NCBI RefSeq assembly: GCF_001278945.1
Contig: NZ_LGRV01000001.1
Coordinates: 116,415-180,414 of the forward strand
DNA from: Lysinibacillus contaminans
GTDB taxonomy: Bacteria; Bacillota; Bacilli; Bacillales_A; Planococcaceae
Direction: 5' to 3'
Length of the DNA stretch: 64,000 bases
Numbering within the stretch: position 1 is the stretch's first letter; every line of letters starts with the position of its first letter. Of this stretch, positions 26,236-35,701 are shown piece after piece. Position numbers and translations under genes: made by a program. A model generated the notes under the pieces. That model saw only the letters and a program-made list of their open reading frames with translations. It was not told where the DNA came from and ran no database searches.

Positions 26236-26320
26236 GTTGAAAATGAACGCTGAAAAAAGTTAGTAAGTGCTGAAATATAGCAGGTGAACGCTGAAAAAAA
26301 CCATTAATTGCTGAACTTAT
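26236..26320. repeat. 20-21-bp spaced A-rich repeat array
   Basis: GCTGA starts at 26249, 26269, 26290 and 26310 (spacing 20, 21, 20), each followed by an A-rich or AT-rich tail; GTTGAAAA at 26236 may be a further degenerate unit. It lies between the yfhF end and the pdaA start. Its motif differs from the other two arrays but the spacing is nearly the same. Confidence 0.6.
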
Positions 26321-26321
26321 C

Positions 26322-27218
26322 TTATAACAAATCTTCAAGTGCTTCTTTTAAATGTGGAAATTGAAATTCAAAGTTTTGTGCTTCTAAAACTTTTGGTAAT
26401 ACATGCTGACCTTCTAAGACGAGCATACTTTGTTCACCGAGTGCTAGCTGCATCGCAAGGTTTGGCACGGGCATCTAATGTGGGCGATTCATGACTTTGG
26501 CAATTGTTTGTCCAAATTCTTTCATGCGTTCTGGGCTTGGTGCTGTAACATTAAACGCGCCACTGATCGCCTCATTTGTTATTGCAAAATAAAGTGCACG
26601 TGCAGCGTCTTCAACATGAATCCAAGAGAGCCATTGTTCACCGGAACCAATTGTGCCTCCGACATACATTTTATAAGGAAGTAACATCGATGGAAGTGCG
26701 CCACTTTCACTCCCTAAAATCACGCCAAAACGTGCAAGTGCTACGCGTACACCTAAGTTTTCAGCGCGTTTTGCATGGCGTTCCCAATCATGAACCGTAC
26801 ATCCTAAAAAGTCAGTTGCATAATCCGTGAAACTTTCTGTATAGGTGTTGATTGTAGAAGTTGGATAAATACCTACAGCACTAGCATTTACAAGTACTTT
26901 AGGTTTCTTCTGAAGTGCTTCCATTATACGTACAATTTCAATTGTGGCATCCATCCTGCTCGTATAAATGGCCTTTTTCTGTTTTTTCGTCCAACGACCA
27001 GCATTTAGTGAAACGCCTGCTAAATTAACAAATGCATCGACCTCGCCAAGCTCTGTTTCAGGTCGAGAGCCATCTTGTAACCATTGTACATAGTCAATGC
27101 CACTTTCATGTTTTGAACTACCACGGGTTAAAATAACGATTTCATGCCCATCATTTTGTAATAGTTTTACGAGTTTATTACCGACAAAGCCAGTGCCACC
27201 AGCAATAACGATTTTCAT
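26322..27218 (-). pseudogene. yfhF: TIGR01777 epimerase family gene (yfhF) with an in-frame TAG
   Basis: The first 247 codons encode an SDR/epimerase protein with GGTGFVG at 7-13 and typical family motifs, then hit TAG at 26477-26475. Past it the same frame continues for 50 codons (MPVPNLAMQLALGEQSMLVL...) to TAA at 26324-26322, the conserved C-terminus. The family reads RPxWLPVPN here, so TGG (Trp) has most likely become TAG. Full length would be 298 residues, the usual size. The gene is either recently inactivated, a strain mutation, or a sequencing error. Neighbour of recX as in B. subtilis. Confidence 0.85.
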
Positions 27219-27319
27219 TAGAAATCCCTCCTTTTTCCAATCAGTATGATTACACTATACATAAAGACGAGCTAAAAGAAAAAGATGTTATAATGATGTA
27301 GATAAAGGGGTGTTTCCAT

Positions 27320-28123
27320 ATGCGTGTTATCACAAAAATTGCGCGTCAAAAAAACAATCCAGAACGCTATAATATATATTTGAACGAAGAGTACGCTTTT
27401 CCGGTTGATGAAGCAATTTTACTTCAATTTGGGCTAACAAAAGGGAAAGTATTAGAAGCATATGATATAGAAGAAATTGCTTACGAGGACGAAATTAGAA
27501 AAGCATTCAACAAGGCACTTAACTTCCTTTCTTATCAAATGCGTAGCGAGCATGAGGTAAAGAAAAAGTTGCTCGATTTGGAATATGGGGAAGCCGTTAT
27601 TTTAGAAGCTATTCAAAAGCTGAAATCATATGGCTTTTTAAATGACGAAGTATATTCTAAGGCACTTCTTGATACGAAAAAGGCGACGATGAAAAAAGGG
27701 CCGCGTGCAATTCGTCAGGATCTCATCAAAAAAGGGATCGATAAAACTTTGCAAGATGAAGTGCTTGAAACATATAGTCATGAGGAACAAGTAAAGCTTG
27801 CCGCACAACTCGCCGAAAAGGTAGTTCGCTCTGAGAAGAAAAAGACGCCAGCGCAGGTGAAGCAAAAAATTCAAGACTTCCTCATGAGAAAAGGCTATTC
27901 TTTCGGTATAGTGGATGAGGTACTTCAAGGAATTACTTTCGAGCAAGACGAGGATGACTGGCAACAGATGCTTGATGCACAAGGCGAGAAAGTTTGGAAA
28001 AAGTATTCAGCGAAGTATACTGGTTATGAGTTAAAAGTGAAAACGAAACAGGCACTTTATCAAAAGGGGTTTCCTGTTGAAGTGATAGCCCGTTTTATTG
28101 AAGAGAAGGAGAATGAACAATGA
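27320..28123 (+). CDS. recX: recombination regulator RecX
   Basis: 267 residues, made of repeated three-helix units, e.g. ALNFLSYQMRSEHEVKKKL and AIQKLKSYGFLNDEVYSKAL, typical of RecX. RecX modulates RecA filaments. Length is close to the Bacillus protein, which is longer than that of E. coli. ATG has AAAGGGGTG. It overlaps the next gene by 4 bases (ATGA), and order matches yfhF-recX-yfhH of B. subtilis. Confidence 0.93.
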   Translation: MRVITKIARQKNNPERYNIYLNEEYAFPVDEAILLQFGLTKGKVLEAYDIEEIAYEDEIRKAFNKALNFLSYQMRSEHEVKKKLLDLEYGEAVILEAIQKLKSYGFLNDEVYSKALLDTKKATMKKGPRAIRQDLIKKGIDKTLQDEVLETYSHEEQVKLAAQLAEKVVRSEKKKTPAQVKQKIQDFLMRKGYSFGIVDEVLQGITFEQDEDDWQQMLDAQGEKVWKKYSAKYTGYELKVKTKQALYQKGFPVEVIARFIEEKENEQ

Positions 28124-28449
28124 ACGAAAAAAATTATGCAGCTATGACAGAGCATGAATTGCGCGAAGAAGTAGCCAAGTTAAAAGAGAAAGCGCGTAAA
28201 GCAGAACAGCTCGGGATCATTAATGAATTTGCAGTATACGAACGTAAAGCCCTAATGGCAGCAGCGTATTTAGTAGATCTAGATACAATTGTGCAAGGTG
28301 AGATGTATCGTATTGATGGCTCAGATAATCAGTACTTCCAAGTTGATTATTTAAAAGGTCGTTTTGCATGGGGTCATCGTTTAGGTGGCGATAAATATCA
28401 AGAGGCCTTGCCAGTCTCTATATTATCACCAGTAAAGGCGGGAAAATAA
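28120..28449 (+). CDS. yfhH: DUF1811 family protein YfhH
   Basis: 109 residues, starting with a helical segment (LREEVAKLKEKARKAEQLG) and ending in a small beta-rich domain (GEMYRIDGSDNQYFQVDYLKGRFAWGHR). Matches YfhH by sequence character, length and place after recX. Function unknown. Overlaps recX by ATGA and ends directly before yfhJ, so the three genes form one operon. Confidence 0.88.
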   Translation: MNEKNYAAMTEHELREEVAKLKEKARKAEQLGIINEFAVYERKALMAAAYLVDLDTIVQGEMYRIDGSDNQYFQVDYLKGRFAWGHRLGGDKYQEALPVSILSPVKAGK

Positions 28450-28719
28450 ATGCAAGAAAAAATTGAAACATTAACAGCTGAGTTATTAGCGAAGAATCCA
28501 CAAATGTCTACTGGACGAGCGCGCGTATGGATTGAGCTTTTATGGAGCGATTTTGAGTCGACATCAGCGAAAGCCGGCTATTCCTACCGCGGTTCGGACT
28601 ATACAGAGAACTTAGTGCGCCAGTTAATTACTAGCTATGGCGATAAACTCCACGAATTCGCAGGACGCAATCCGAAGTACGCACATTTACTGGATGCGAG
28701 TGACGACATGATGCAATAA
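28450..28719 (+). CDS. yfhJ: WVELL family protein YfhJ
   Basis: 89 residues. It contains the name-giving motif as VWIELLWSDFESTSAKAGY, followed by YTENLVRQLITSYGDKLHEF. Small soluble protein of unknown function, found in the same operon in B. subtilis. It begins right after the yfhH stop and is followed by a strong terminator. Confidence 0.88.
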   Translation: MQEKIETLTAELLAKNPQMSTGRARVWIELLWSDFESTSAKAGYSYRGSDYTENLVRQLITSYGDKLHEFAGRNPKYAHLLDASDDMMQ

Positions 28720-28765
28720 AAAAGCCGGTGTATCTCATTTTTATTATGAGACACGCCGGTTTTAT
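28719..28765. terminator. bidirectional terminator yfhJ / yfhP
   Basis: Long stem AAAGCCGGTGTATCTCAT against ATGAGACACGCCGGTTTT, with one mismatch, A/T runs outside, between convergent genes. Confidence 0.92.
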
Positions 28766-28791
28766 TCATTAATTTACTAGGATGAACATAT

Positions 28792-29778
28792 TTAATTGCT
28801 CGCGCCAATTTGAAGTTTTTTCTGGAGTTTATCTTCGGTGAAAATCCAGCCTGTATATGAAGTGATAATTTCATTGTCGTCATTTAATTGAGCAACGGCA
28901 ACGAATGGATAACGATTGTCACTACGATATCGAAGGTCGATTAAACGCACTTCGGTTAGGCCATTTTCAAGCTCGGAAATTTCCCAATGATATAACGGCG
29001 AGAAGGACACGAATGCATCTAGATTAATGTCTTTCAGTGCGGCTTCCACAACCGGTGTTTTTGGTATCGGTTTAATTTCGAATTTATCGTAAATATTAAC
29101 GGAACGTCCGTACGCACGGCCGACATAATAATGCGTTTTTGACTTAGCGGCGATACGCCAATGGAAGAAGCGCATTGTAGGCGCTACAATGACATATTCC
29201 TCATCTTGGATTGTATTGTGTACAGCCTTTTTAACGGCTCTCTGTATGGCAAAGCGTAAAATATAGTAGCAAAAAATCACTAAATACATGATACTGAATG
29301 TCCACACTGGATTTGCGCCAAATGCCCATAATAATATGCCAAGACAGTGTAAAGTGAAAATAATAGGATCAAAGGTGTTAATGACACCAAGTGCGACCCA
29401 TTTTTTCGAAAATGGACGAATAGCTTGTGTCCCATAAGCATTAAAAATATCGACAAAAACGTGAAGTGCAACTGCTAAAAACGTCCAAAGCCATACATGA
29501 AGCACGTTCGCGTCTGGAATAATAAAAGATAGCGCGGCTGTAATGAGAATTGGCCATAAGACAACAGCAGGTAAAGAGTGCGTAATCCCACGATGGTGAC
29601 GTATATAAACAGCGTTATTACGAAGTTTTAATACGGTATCAACGTCGGGTGCTTGCGAGCCAATAATGGTGCCAGCGATAACAGCTGTATAGGTCATTGA
29701 ATGACTTGCGACAACAGGGTCAGCAAGTGCAAGACCACTGAGGGCAATGCCCATAACGAAATGTGTGCCTGAATCCAA
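28792..29778 (-). CDS. yfhP: YfhP-like membrane-bound metal-dependent hydrolase
   Basis: 328 residues. The N-terminal half has four to five membrane helices with the YdjM/LexA-binding-inner-membrane-like metal motifs: DSGTHFVMG, QAPDVDTVL, HHRGITHSLP, and HVFVDIFNAYG. The C-terminal half is soluble. Start is TTG 29778 with TAGGAG 9 bases upstream, giving the N-terminus MDSGTHF as in YfhP. Regulatory roles have been proposed for the B. subtilis protein; the substrate is unknown. Divergent from mutY. Confidence 0.88.
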   Translation of the reverse strand: MDSGTHFVMGIALSGLALADPVVASHSMTYTAVIAGTIIGSQAPDVDTVLKLRNNAVYIRHHRGITHSLPAVVLWPILITAALSFIIPDANVLHVWLWTFLAVALHVFVDIFNAYGTQAIRPFSKKWVALGVINTFDPIIFTLHCLGILLWAFGANPVWTFSIMYLVIFCYYILRFAIQRAVKKAVHNTIQDEEYVIVAPTMRFFHWRIAAKSKTHYYVGRAYGRSVNIYDKFEIKPIPKTPVVEAALKDINLDAFVSFSPLYHWEISELENGLTEVRLIDLRYRSDNRYPFVAVAQLNDDNEIITSYTGWIFTEDKLQKKLQIGASN

Positions 29779-29922
29779 AAGTATCCACTCCTAGTATGCG
29801 CTTTGAAAAAGCGTAAATTGCATACATGTATATTTCAATAATGGTAATGTGTTTACATTTCTTTATCTTTATTGTATACCCTTTTTAACAAAATTTAAAT
29901 CTGAAAAATACTGGAGGTAGCT

Positions 29923-30966
29923 GTGAATTATCCATATGTAGCAGAATTTCGACGGGCTTTAGTCGAATGGTTTGAAAGTGAAAAAAGAGATTTACCTTGG
30001 CGGCATACGAAGGATCCCTATAAAATTTGGGTATCTGAAGTGATGCTGCAACAAACGCGTGTTGATACAGTGATCCCATACTACAATCGTTTTATGGAAA
30101 GTTTTCCTACCCTGGAATTGTTAGCTGAAGCACCGCAGGAATATTTATTAAAGCATTGGGAAGGGTTAGGATATTATTCCCGTGCACGCAATCTACAAGC
30201 AGGGGTACGTGAAGTACTTGAAAATTATGGCGGAATTGTGCCAGATAATCGTCATGAAATATCGAAGTTAAAAGGTGTCGGTCCATATACAGCAGGTGCT
30301 ATTTTAAGTATTGCCTATAATAAGCCGGAGCATGCAGTCGATGGGAATGTCATGCGTGTTTTAAGCCGTGTGCTTGAAATTCATGAGGATATTGCTTTGC
30401 CAAAGACGAAGAAAATTTTTGAAGCGGCTGTAGAGGAACTCATTGATCCAGAGCATACGTCTTCTTTCAATCAAGGTTTAATGGAACTAGGTGCACTTAT
30501 TTGTACACCGACGTCGCCAAAGTGTTTATTATGTCCGGTACGTGAGTATTGCAAGGCATTTAACGGAGGCGAGCCGGAAAAATTACCGGTGAAATCAAAA
30601 AAAGTGAAGATGAAACATTTATCGTATGATGTATTTGTTTGTGAGGATACGGAAGGGCGCATATTAATGGAGCAACGTCCCGAAAAGGGCTTACTTGCGA
30701 ATATGTGGCAGTTCCCAATGATTGAACATGACGAGGAAGCAACATTGACTACACAGGCTATATTTGAAGCGAATTATCATGTACATGTAAACAAGCAACA
30801 AGAATTAATGAAATTTAAGCATGTCTTTTCACATTTAACTTGGCAGCTCAATAGCTATCATCTACAAAGTGAGCCATCTCAGTGTGGTCACTGGTTTACC
30901 CGTGAGCAAATTGAGATGTTACCGATGCCAGTGCCAATGCTGAAAATTTGGGAAACATTAAAATAA
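29923..30966 (+). CDS. mutY: A/G-specific adenine glycosylase MutY
   Basis: 347 residues. Catalytic E39 (SEVMLQQT), helix-hairpin-helix LKGVGPYTAGAI with D140 in AVDGNV, and the [4Fe-4S] loop C194, C201, C204, C210 (C-X6-C-X2-C-X5-C). The C-terminal NUDIX-like domain recognises 8-oxoguanine. It removes adenine paired with 8-oxoG. GTG start with GGAGG 5 bases away. Lies before sspE as in B. subtilis. Confidence 0.95.
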   Translation: MNYPYVAEFRRALVEWFESEKRDLPWRHTKDPYKIWVSEVMLQQTRVDTVIPYYNRFMESFPTLELLAEAPQEYLLKHWEGLGYYSRARNLQAGVREVLENYGGIVPDNRHEISKLKGVGPYTAGAILSIAYNKPEHAVDGNVMRVLSRVLEIHEDIALPKTKKIFEAAVEELIDPEHTSSFNQGLMELGALICTPTSPKCLLCPVREYCKAFNGGEPEKLPVKSKKVKMKHLSYDVFVCEDTEGRILMEQRPEKGLLANMWQFPMIEHDEEATLTTQAIFEANYHVHVNKQQELMKFKHVFSHLTWQLNSYHLQSEPSQCGHWFTREQIEMLPMPVPMLKIWETLK

Positions 30967-31031
30967 TAAAATTCTTTAGCATAAAAACAATCACTTCGGT
31001 ACACAATACTTATCGTGGAGGTGAATTTAAT

Positions 31032-31226
31032 ATGAAACGAAATCAAAACAACAACAGCAACCAAAGTGCTCAAAAACAAAACAGTCAACAACGTCAAGTT
31101 GAGGAGTTTGGTTCAGAAACAGATTTTGCTGACGTTCAGCAACAAAATCAAAAAGCTGAAGCGAAAAAATCTCAAGCTTCAGGTCAATTTGCAAAGAAAA
31201 ACCAAAACAACAGCTCTAACAATTAA
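31032..31226 (+). CDS. sspE: gamma-type small acid-soluble spore protein
   Basis: 64 residues from ATG 31032 with GTGGAGGTG upstream; frames starting earlier are not supported. Rich in Asn, Gln, Lys and Ser, with VEEFGSETDFADVQQQNQ, the GPR protease-like cleavage region of gamma-type SASP, and a second repeat AEAKKSQASGQFAKKNQ. It is an amino-acid store in the spore core, degraded in germination. Sigma-G control is expected, but I could not define a clear box. Confidence 0.9.
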   Translation: MKRNQNNNSNQSAQKQNSQQRQVEEFGSETDFADVQQQNQKAEAKKSQASGQFAKKNQNNSSNN

Positions 31227-31278
31227 TTTTGGTTTGTAAATGACTTAATTTTGATGCGAATCCATTAAGTTTACCTAC

Positions 31279-31325
31279 AAAAAGACTGTCCATGAAATCT
31301 ATAAGATGGCATGTGACAGTTTTTT
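31279..31325 (+). terminator. sspE terminator
   Basis: AAAAAGACTGTC pairs with GACAGTTTTTTT around a long loop with one bulge; T-run follows. Confidence 0.6.
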
Positions 31326-31515
31326 TAATTTGAAATTTTTTTTATAAACCTCTTTTGTGTTGAAATTTGCTACTAATCCGCGTATATTTGCACCTGAACG
31401 AAATGATATGATGAACTTTATGGTTTTCTAACTACACGTTTCATGGACAGGTTGCTATAATATACTTGAGACTGCTAGATTTTAGGTAGCATAGAGGAAA
31501 AGGTGGGCTTCAAAA

Positions 31516-32067
31516 ATGGCAATACCAGTAGAAGGAGAAACGATACAAATACATAGTTATAAGCACAATGGCCGTATCCACCGTGTTTGGCAAGAAACGA
31601 TGGTATTAAAAGGAACGAAAAATATCGTTATCGGTGCGAATGAACGAACACTTGTTACAGAATCCGATGGTCGTACCTGGCTGACGAGAGAGCCTTCTAT
31701 TTGCTATTTCCATGCGGAGCACTGGTTTAACATCATTTGCATGCTACGTGAAGACGGTGTGTATTATTATTGCAATATAAGCTCACCATTTGTTTTCGAC
31801 AATAATGCGATTAAATACATTGACTATGATTTAGACATTAAAGTTTTCCCAGATATGTCGTACTCGCTTCTCGATGAAGATGAATATGAGCAGCATCGTA
31901 AAGAAATGTCTTATCCTGAAGTTATTGATAAAATTCTAAAACGCAATGTCGATAAATTGATTGGCTGGATACAACAAAGAAGAGGACCATTTGCACCAGA
32001 TTTTATTGATGCATGGACAAACCGTTATAAATTTCAGCTAGAGATGCAATCTGATGATAGTGAGTAG
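31516..32067 (+). CDS. ntdP: nucleoside tri-/diphosphatase NtdP (DUF402, YgaC)
   Basis: 183 residues of the DUF402 family. Conserved acidic segment near the middle, [24 protein letters not shown], forms the metal site in this family, whose Staphylococcus and Bacillus members hydrolyse nucleoside tri- and diphosphates. AAAAGGTGG lies 11 bases before ATG. Its neighbours sspE and ygaD match B. subtilis. Confidence 0.88.
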   Translation: MAIPVEGETIQIHSYKHNGRIHRVWQETMVLKGTKNIVIGANERTLVTESDGRTWLTREPSICYFHAEHWFNIICMLREDGVYYYCNISSPFVFDNNAIKYIDYDLDIKVFPDMSYSLLDEDEYEQHRKEMSYPEVIDKILKRNVDKLIGWIQQRRGPFAPDFIDAWTNRYKFQLEMQSDDSE

Positions 32068-32099
32068 CACCTGTTATTTTTTGCAGGTGTTTTTTATTT
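32068..32099 (+). terminator. ntdP terminator
   Basis: CACCTG/CAGGTG stem and TTTTTTATTT, directly after the stop codon. Confidence 0.8.
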
Positions 32100-32113
32100 G
32101 TTGTTGTGGATGT

Positions 32114-32215
32114 CGATAAATTCAGAAATATGAACGATAAATTTGAAAAGTAGGGCGATAAAATTAAAAACGAAGTCGCTCAACCCCGGCCCCAAGTCGC
32201 TCAACCCACGCCCGC
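32114..32215. repeat. five-unit 21-bp phased array with two motifs
   Basis: Motifs start at 32114, 32135, 32156, 32177 and 32198, all exactly 21 apart. The first three units begin CGATAAA with AT-rich tails; the last two begin CGCTCAACCC with GC-rich tails and match the array at 6963-7122. The two motif classes stay in phase with one another. It follows the ntdP terminator and precedes the ygaD promoter region. The remaining bases to 32435 hold no gene. Confidence 0.75.
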
Positions 32216-32435
32216 TCGTAGTAGAAAATGCAATCAAGTACATATTTTGAAAAAAGCCACAATCTCATTTGAAATTATTTCATCCAAGATAGAGATTTTG
32301 TATAGTAGCAGGTTGAAATAGTTCACACTGAGGATTCAGTTACTGTACTGTATGTGAAATATTGCTATAATACGTAAGGGCATTCATCATTCATAATAGA
32401 ATGTCTGTTTCTTTTTTAAGAGGATGTGATGGTAT

Positions 32436-34181
32436 TTGGGTAGTATGAAACGGTATATGCGATTTGTAAAACCGTATACATGGGAAATTATTTTAACTGT
32501 TTTAATTGGTATAGTAAAATTTGCGATTCCTTTATTTATTCCATTGCTTATTAAAATAGTATTGGATGATATTATTGGTGCGGAAGATTTAACGGATGTT
32601 GAAAAAACAAAACAGCTGTTTACCTGGTTAGGTGGCACGATTTTCGTGTTCTTTATCATTCGTCCACCAATTGAGTATTATCGTCAATACTTTGCACAGC
32701 ACGTGAGTAACAAAGTGTTATTTGATATTCGAAAGGAAATTTATGCGCATTTGCAACGCCTAAGCTTAAAGTATTATGCGAATACGAGAGCAGGCGAAGT
32801 TATTTCGCGTGTCATAAATGATGTTGAACAGACGAAAAACTTTATCATGACGGGCTTAATGAATGTTTGGCTAGACCTTGCAACTATTGTTATTGCAGTA
32901 ATCATTATGCTAGCCTTGGATGTTAAATTAACAATTGTCGCTTTAATTGCCTTCCCGTTTTATGCGTTTAGTGTGAAGTTTTTCTTTGGAAAGTTACGCG
33001 ATTTAACACGTAAACGTTCACAGGCACTTGCAGGTGTACAAAGTTATTTGCATGAGCGTGTAGCCGGGATGAGTATTATTAAAAGTTTTACGCTTGAAAA
33101 ACATGAGCAAAAAATATTCGACGAAGCAAATGGAGAGTTTTTAGAAAAGGCACTTGATCAAACGAAATGGAATGCGAAATCATTTGCAGTCGTTAACACG
33201 ATTACAGACGTTGCGCCATTACTAGTCATTGCCTATGCAGGTTACCAAGTGATTAATGATGCTTTATCTGTCGGGACGATGGTTGCCTTCATTGCGTATA
33301 TTGAGCGTTTGTATGGTCCACTTCGTCGATTAGTAAGTTCTTCTACGGCATTAACGCAATCCGTTGCCTCAATGGATCGTATGTTTGAGTTAATTGACGA
33401 GCCTTACGAGGTGCAAAATAAAGAAGATGCACTTGAGTTACAACGTGTAAACGGAGAAGTACGCTTCCAAAATGTTGAATTCCAATATGAAGAAGATGGC
33501 TCGAAAATTTTAAAAGACATTAACTTCACCATTAAGGCAGGAGAAACTGTAGCATTTGTAGGAATGAGTGGCGGCGGGAAATCTACTATAATAAGTTTAA
33601 TTCCACGCTTTTACGACACAACAGGTGGATCTGTGTTTATCGATGGTCAGGATGTGCGAGATGTGACAATACACTCATTACGTTCTCAAATTGGGCTTGT
33701 ACTACAAGATAATATACTGTTCAGCGATTCAGTGAAAGAAAATATTTTAATGGGGAAACCGGGCGCTTCAGATGAAGAAGTGGTTGCTGCGGCAAAAGCA
33801 GCGAATGCACATGATTTCATTATGGGATTACCGGAAGGCTACAACACGAAAGTCGGCGAACGAGGCGTAAAATTATCAGGAGGGCAAAAGCAACGTGTTG
33901 CGATTGCACGTGTGTTCCTGAAAAACCCACCGATTTTAGTATTAGATGAAGCAACATCTGCATTAGACTTGGAAAGTGAAGCACTAATTCAAGAGTCACT
34001 TGAATTACTCGCTCATGAACGGACAACGATCATTATTGCGCACCGACTTTCTACTATTACACATGCAGATAAAATTCTTGTCATTAATCATGGGGAATTA
34101 ATAGAAGAAGGTACGCATGAAGAACTTATGCAACAGGAAGGCACATACTATAATCTGTTCCAAGTTCAGCATTTAGATTAA
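32436..34181 (+). CDS. ygaD: ABC transporter, fused permease-ATPase (YgaD)
   Basis: 581 residues. An ABC type-1 membrane domain with six helices (about 15-310) is followed by an ATPase domain with Walker [10 protein letters not shown] at 376-384, signature LSGGQ at 480-484 and Walker [11 protein letters not shown] at 502-511. It resembles multidrug/lipid half-transporters that act as homodimers. TTG start 32436 gives the N-terminus MGSMKRY, as in YgaD; ATG 32445 is the alternative. Substrate unknown. Confidence 0.9.
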   Translation: MGSMKRYMRFVKPYTWEIILTVLIGIVKFAIPLFIPLLIKIVLDDIIGAEDLTDVEKTKQLFTWLGGTIFVFFIIRPPIEYYRQYFAQHVSNKVLFDIRKEIYAHLQRLSLKYYANTRAGEVISRVINDVEQTKNFIMTGLMNVWLDLATIVIAVIIMLALDVKLTIVALIAFPFYAFSVKFFFGKLRDLTRKRSQALAGVQSYLHERVAGMSIIKSFTLEKHEQKIFDEANGEFLEKALDQTKWNAKSFAVVNTITDVAPLLVIAYAGYQVINDALSVGTMVAFIAYIERLYGPLRRLVSSSTALTQSVASMDRMFELIDEPYEVQNKEDALELQRVNGEVRFQNVEFQYEEDGSKILKDINFTIKAGETVAFVGMSGGGKSTIISLIPRFYDTTGGSVFIDGQDVRDVTIHSLRSQIGLVLQDNILFSDSVKENILMGKPGASDEEVVAAAKAANAHDFIMGLPEGYNTKVGERGVKLSGGQKQRVAIARVFLKNPPILVLDEATSALDLESEALIQESLELLAHERTTIIIAHRLSTITHADKILVINHGELIEEGTHEELMQQEGTYYNLFQVQHLD

Positions 34182-34185
34182 TAAG

Positions 34186-34222
34186 AGAAGGCACTCACTA
34201 TAAAGTGAGTGCCTCTTTTTTT
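34186..34222 (+). terminator. ygaD terminator
   Basis: AAGGCACTCAC/GTGAGTGCCT stem followed by a run of T, just past the stop. Confidence 0.9.
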
Positions 34223-34660
34223 ATTATTGTTAAATTATGGATTTTTAACTATGGAGACTCTAAAGTGAATAAGTCCTCTAGATAATCTCATCAACTTTAG
34301 ACATAGTGTTCAGCTCTCACAGACAAAAGTAATGGAACACTTACTTCTGCTTCTCGCCCGTAAGCAACTAAGGCTCACATGATGTGAGACATTTCGACAA
34401 TACCTCATTTATGTAGACGAGCACTTTAACGCATTTAGTCCAATTGTAAATTGGAATTATTCAGCAAGATAATTCCAATGTTACAGAGTAATTGAGAAAT
34501 ATTGTGTTTTTAGAAAAAATATTGCGTATCGTAGAAAAATAAAGGTTGAAAGAGAGAATAAAATTAGTTAGAATTATCTGAAAATAGCGAATTGTATATA
34601 CATTAGTGTATTATATTAAATAAACTATAAAATAAGTAAAAATTAGGTAGGTGAGCGTGC
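34223..34660. other. 438-bp intergenic region before the opp operon
   Basis: Contains CTCACATGATGTGAG (34376-34390), a perfect 7-bp-arm palindrome, and a perfect hairpin ATTGGAATTAT/ATAATTCCAAT (34450-34479) without a T-run. Near 34595 TTGTAT with an AT-rich downstream stretch may be the opp promoter. No ORF with a ribosome site. This is also the left border of the segment inserted relative to B. subtilis. Confidence 0.5.
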
Positions 34661-35701
34661 GTGCGAAACAAGCTGTTAGAAGTAAAAGGTTTAGAAACAA
34701 CCTTTTTCACAGATGATGGACAAATTCCTGCCGTTGATAATATAGATTTTTCTGTTCACGAAGGAGAAATTTTAGGGATTGTCGGGGAGTCGGGTAGTGG
34801 TAAAAGTGTGACATCCTTATCGATTATGGGATTAATTCCATCGCCCCCTGGGAAAATTACAGGTGGACAAATTTTATTAGGCGAAAAAAATTTGGCGAAA
34901 TTAACAGATAAACAAATGCAAAAAATCCGAGGAAAAGATGTGGCGATGATTTTCCAAGAGCCAATGACATCCTTGAACCCACTTTTTACAGTTGGTGATC
35001 AACTAAAAGAAGCAATAGTAATTCATAATCCGAAATGGTCGAAAAAAAAGGCATTTGCACGTGCAGTTGAAATTATGAAACTAGTAGGTTTACCACGTGC
35101 TGAAGAATTATTAAAAGATTATCCGCATCAATTATCTGGTGGGATGCGTCAGCGTGTCATGATTGCCATGGCACTTGTTTGTGACCCGAAAGTGTTGATT
35201 GCAGATGAGCCAACAACTGCATTAGACGTAACGATTCAAGCGCAAATTTTACAACTTATGAAAGATATAAATAAGCGTCTGAACACAGCTATTTTACTTA
35301 TTACACATGACTTAGGAGTCGTTGCTGAGACATGTGAACGTGTCATCGTTATGTATGCAGGACAAATTGTTGAAGAAGCGCCGATTAATGAGATTTTTAA
35401 TAAGCCATTGCATCCGTATACGCAAGGGCTCATTAAATCAGTACCTGATATGCGTTTTAAAAAGGAGTCTTTATACTCGATTCCTGGGACTGTACCGAAG
35501 CCGGGAACCATTAAGGAGGGTTGCCGTTTTGCAGCACGCTGTGAATTTGCAATGGAGCGTTGCACACAGGAAACACCACCTTTATACGTAGCATCGGAGC
35601 AGCATAAATCGAGATGTTTTTTACTGGATGAACAGGAGGTGGCTAAGCGTGACGAAAGTGTTATTGAGAGTGGAAGGGTTGAAGAAATATTTTCCAATTA
35701 A
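34661..35701 (+). CDS. oligopeptide ABC transporter ATPase (OppD/DppD)
   Basis: 346 residues. Walker A GESGSGKS at 42-49, signature LSGGMRQR, Walker [12 protein letters not shown], and the C-terminal oligopeptide-transporter domain with the cysteine motif [15 protein letters not shown], found in OppD/DppD and linked to an iron-sulfur site in some members. GTG start with AGGTAGGTGAG. It heads an operon in the order ATPase, ATPase, binding protein, permease, permease. Peptide type cannot be told. Confidence 0.9.
   Translation: MRNKLLEVKGLETTFFTDDGQIPAVDNIDFSVHEGEILGIVGESGSGKSVTSLSIMGLIPSPPGKITGGQILLGEKNLAKLTDKQMQKIRGKDVAMIFQEPMTSLNPLFTVGDQLKEAIVIHNPKWSKKKAFARAVEIMKLVGLPRAEELLKDYPHQLSGGMRQRVMIAMALVCDPKVLIADEPTTALDVTIQAQILQLMKDINKRLNTAILLITHDLGVVAETCERVIVMYAGQIVEEAPINEIFNKPLHPYTQGLIKSVPDMRFKKESLYSIPGTVPKPGTIKEGCRFAARCEFAMERCTQETPPLYVASEQHKSRCFLLDEQEVAKRDESVIESGRVEEIFSN

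Noticed and set aside
30967..31031. Sigma-G promoter for sspE
   Set aside because: AGCATA and AATACTT are present but spaced about 21 bases, too far for the usual 17-18; not claimed.
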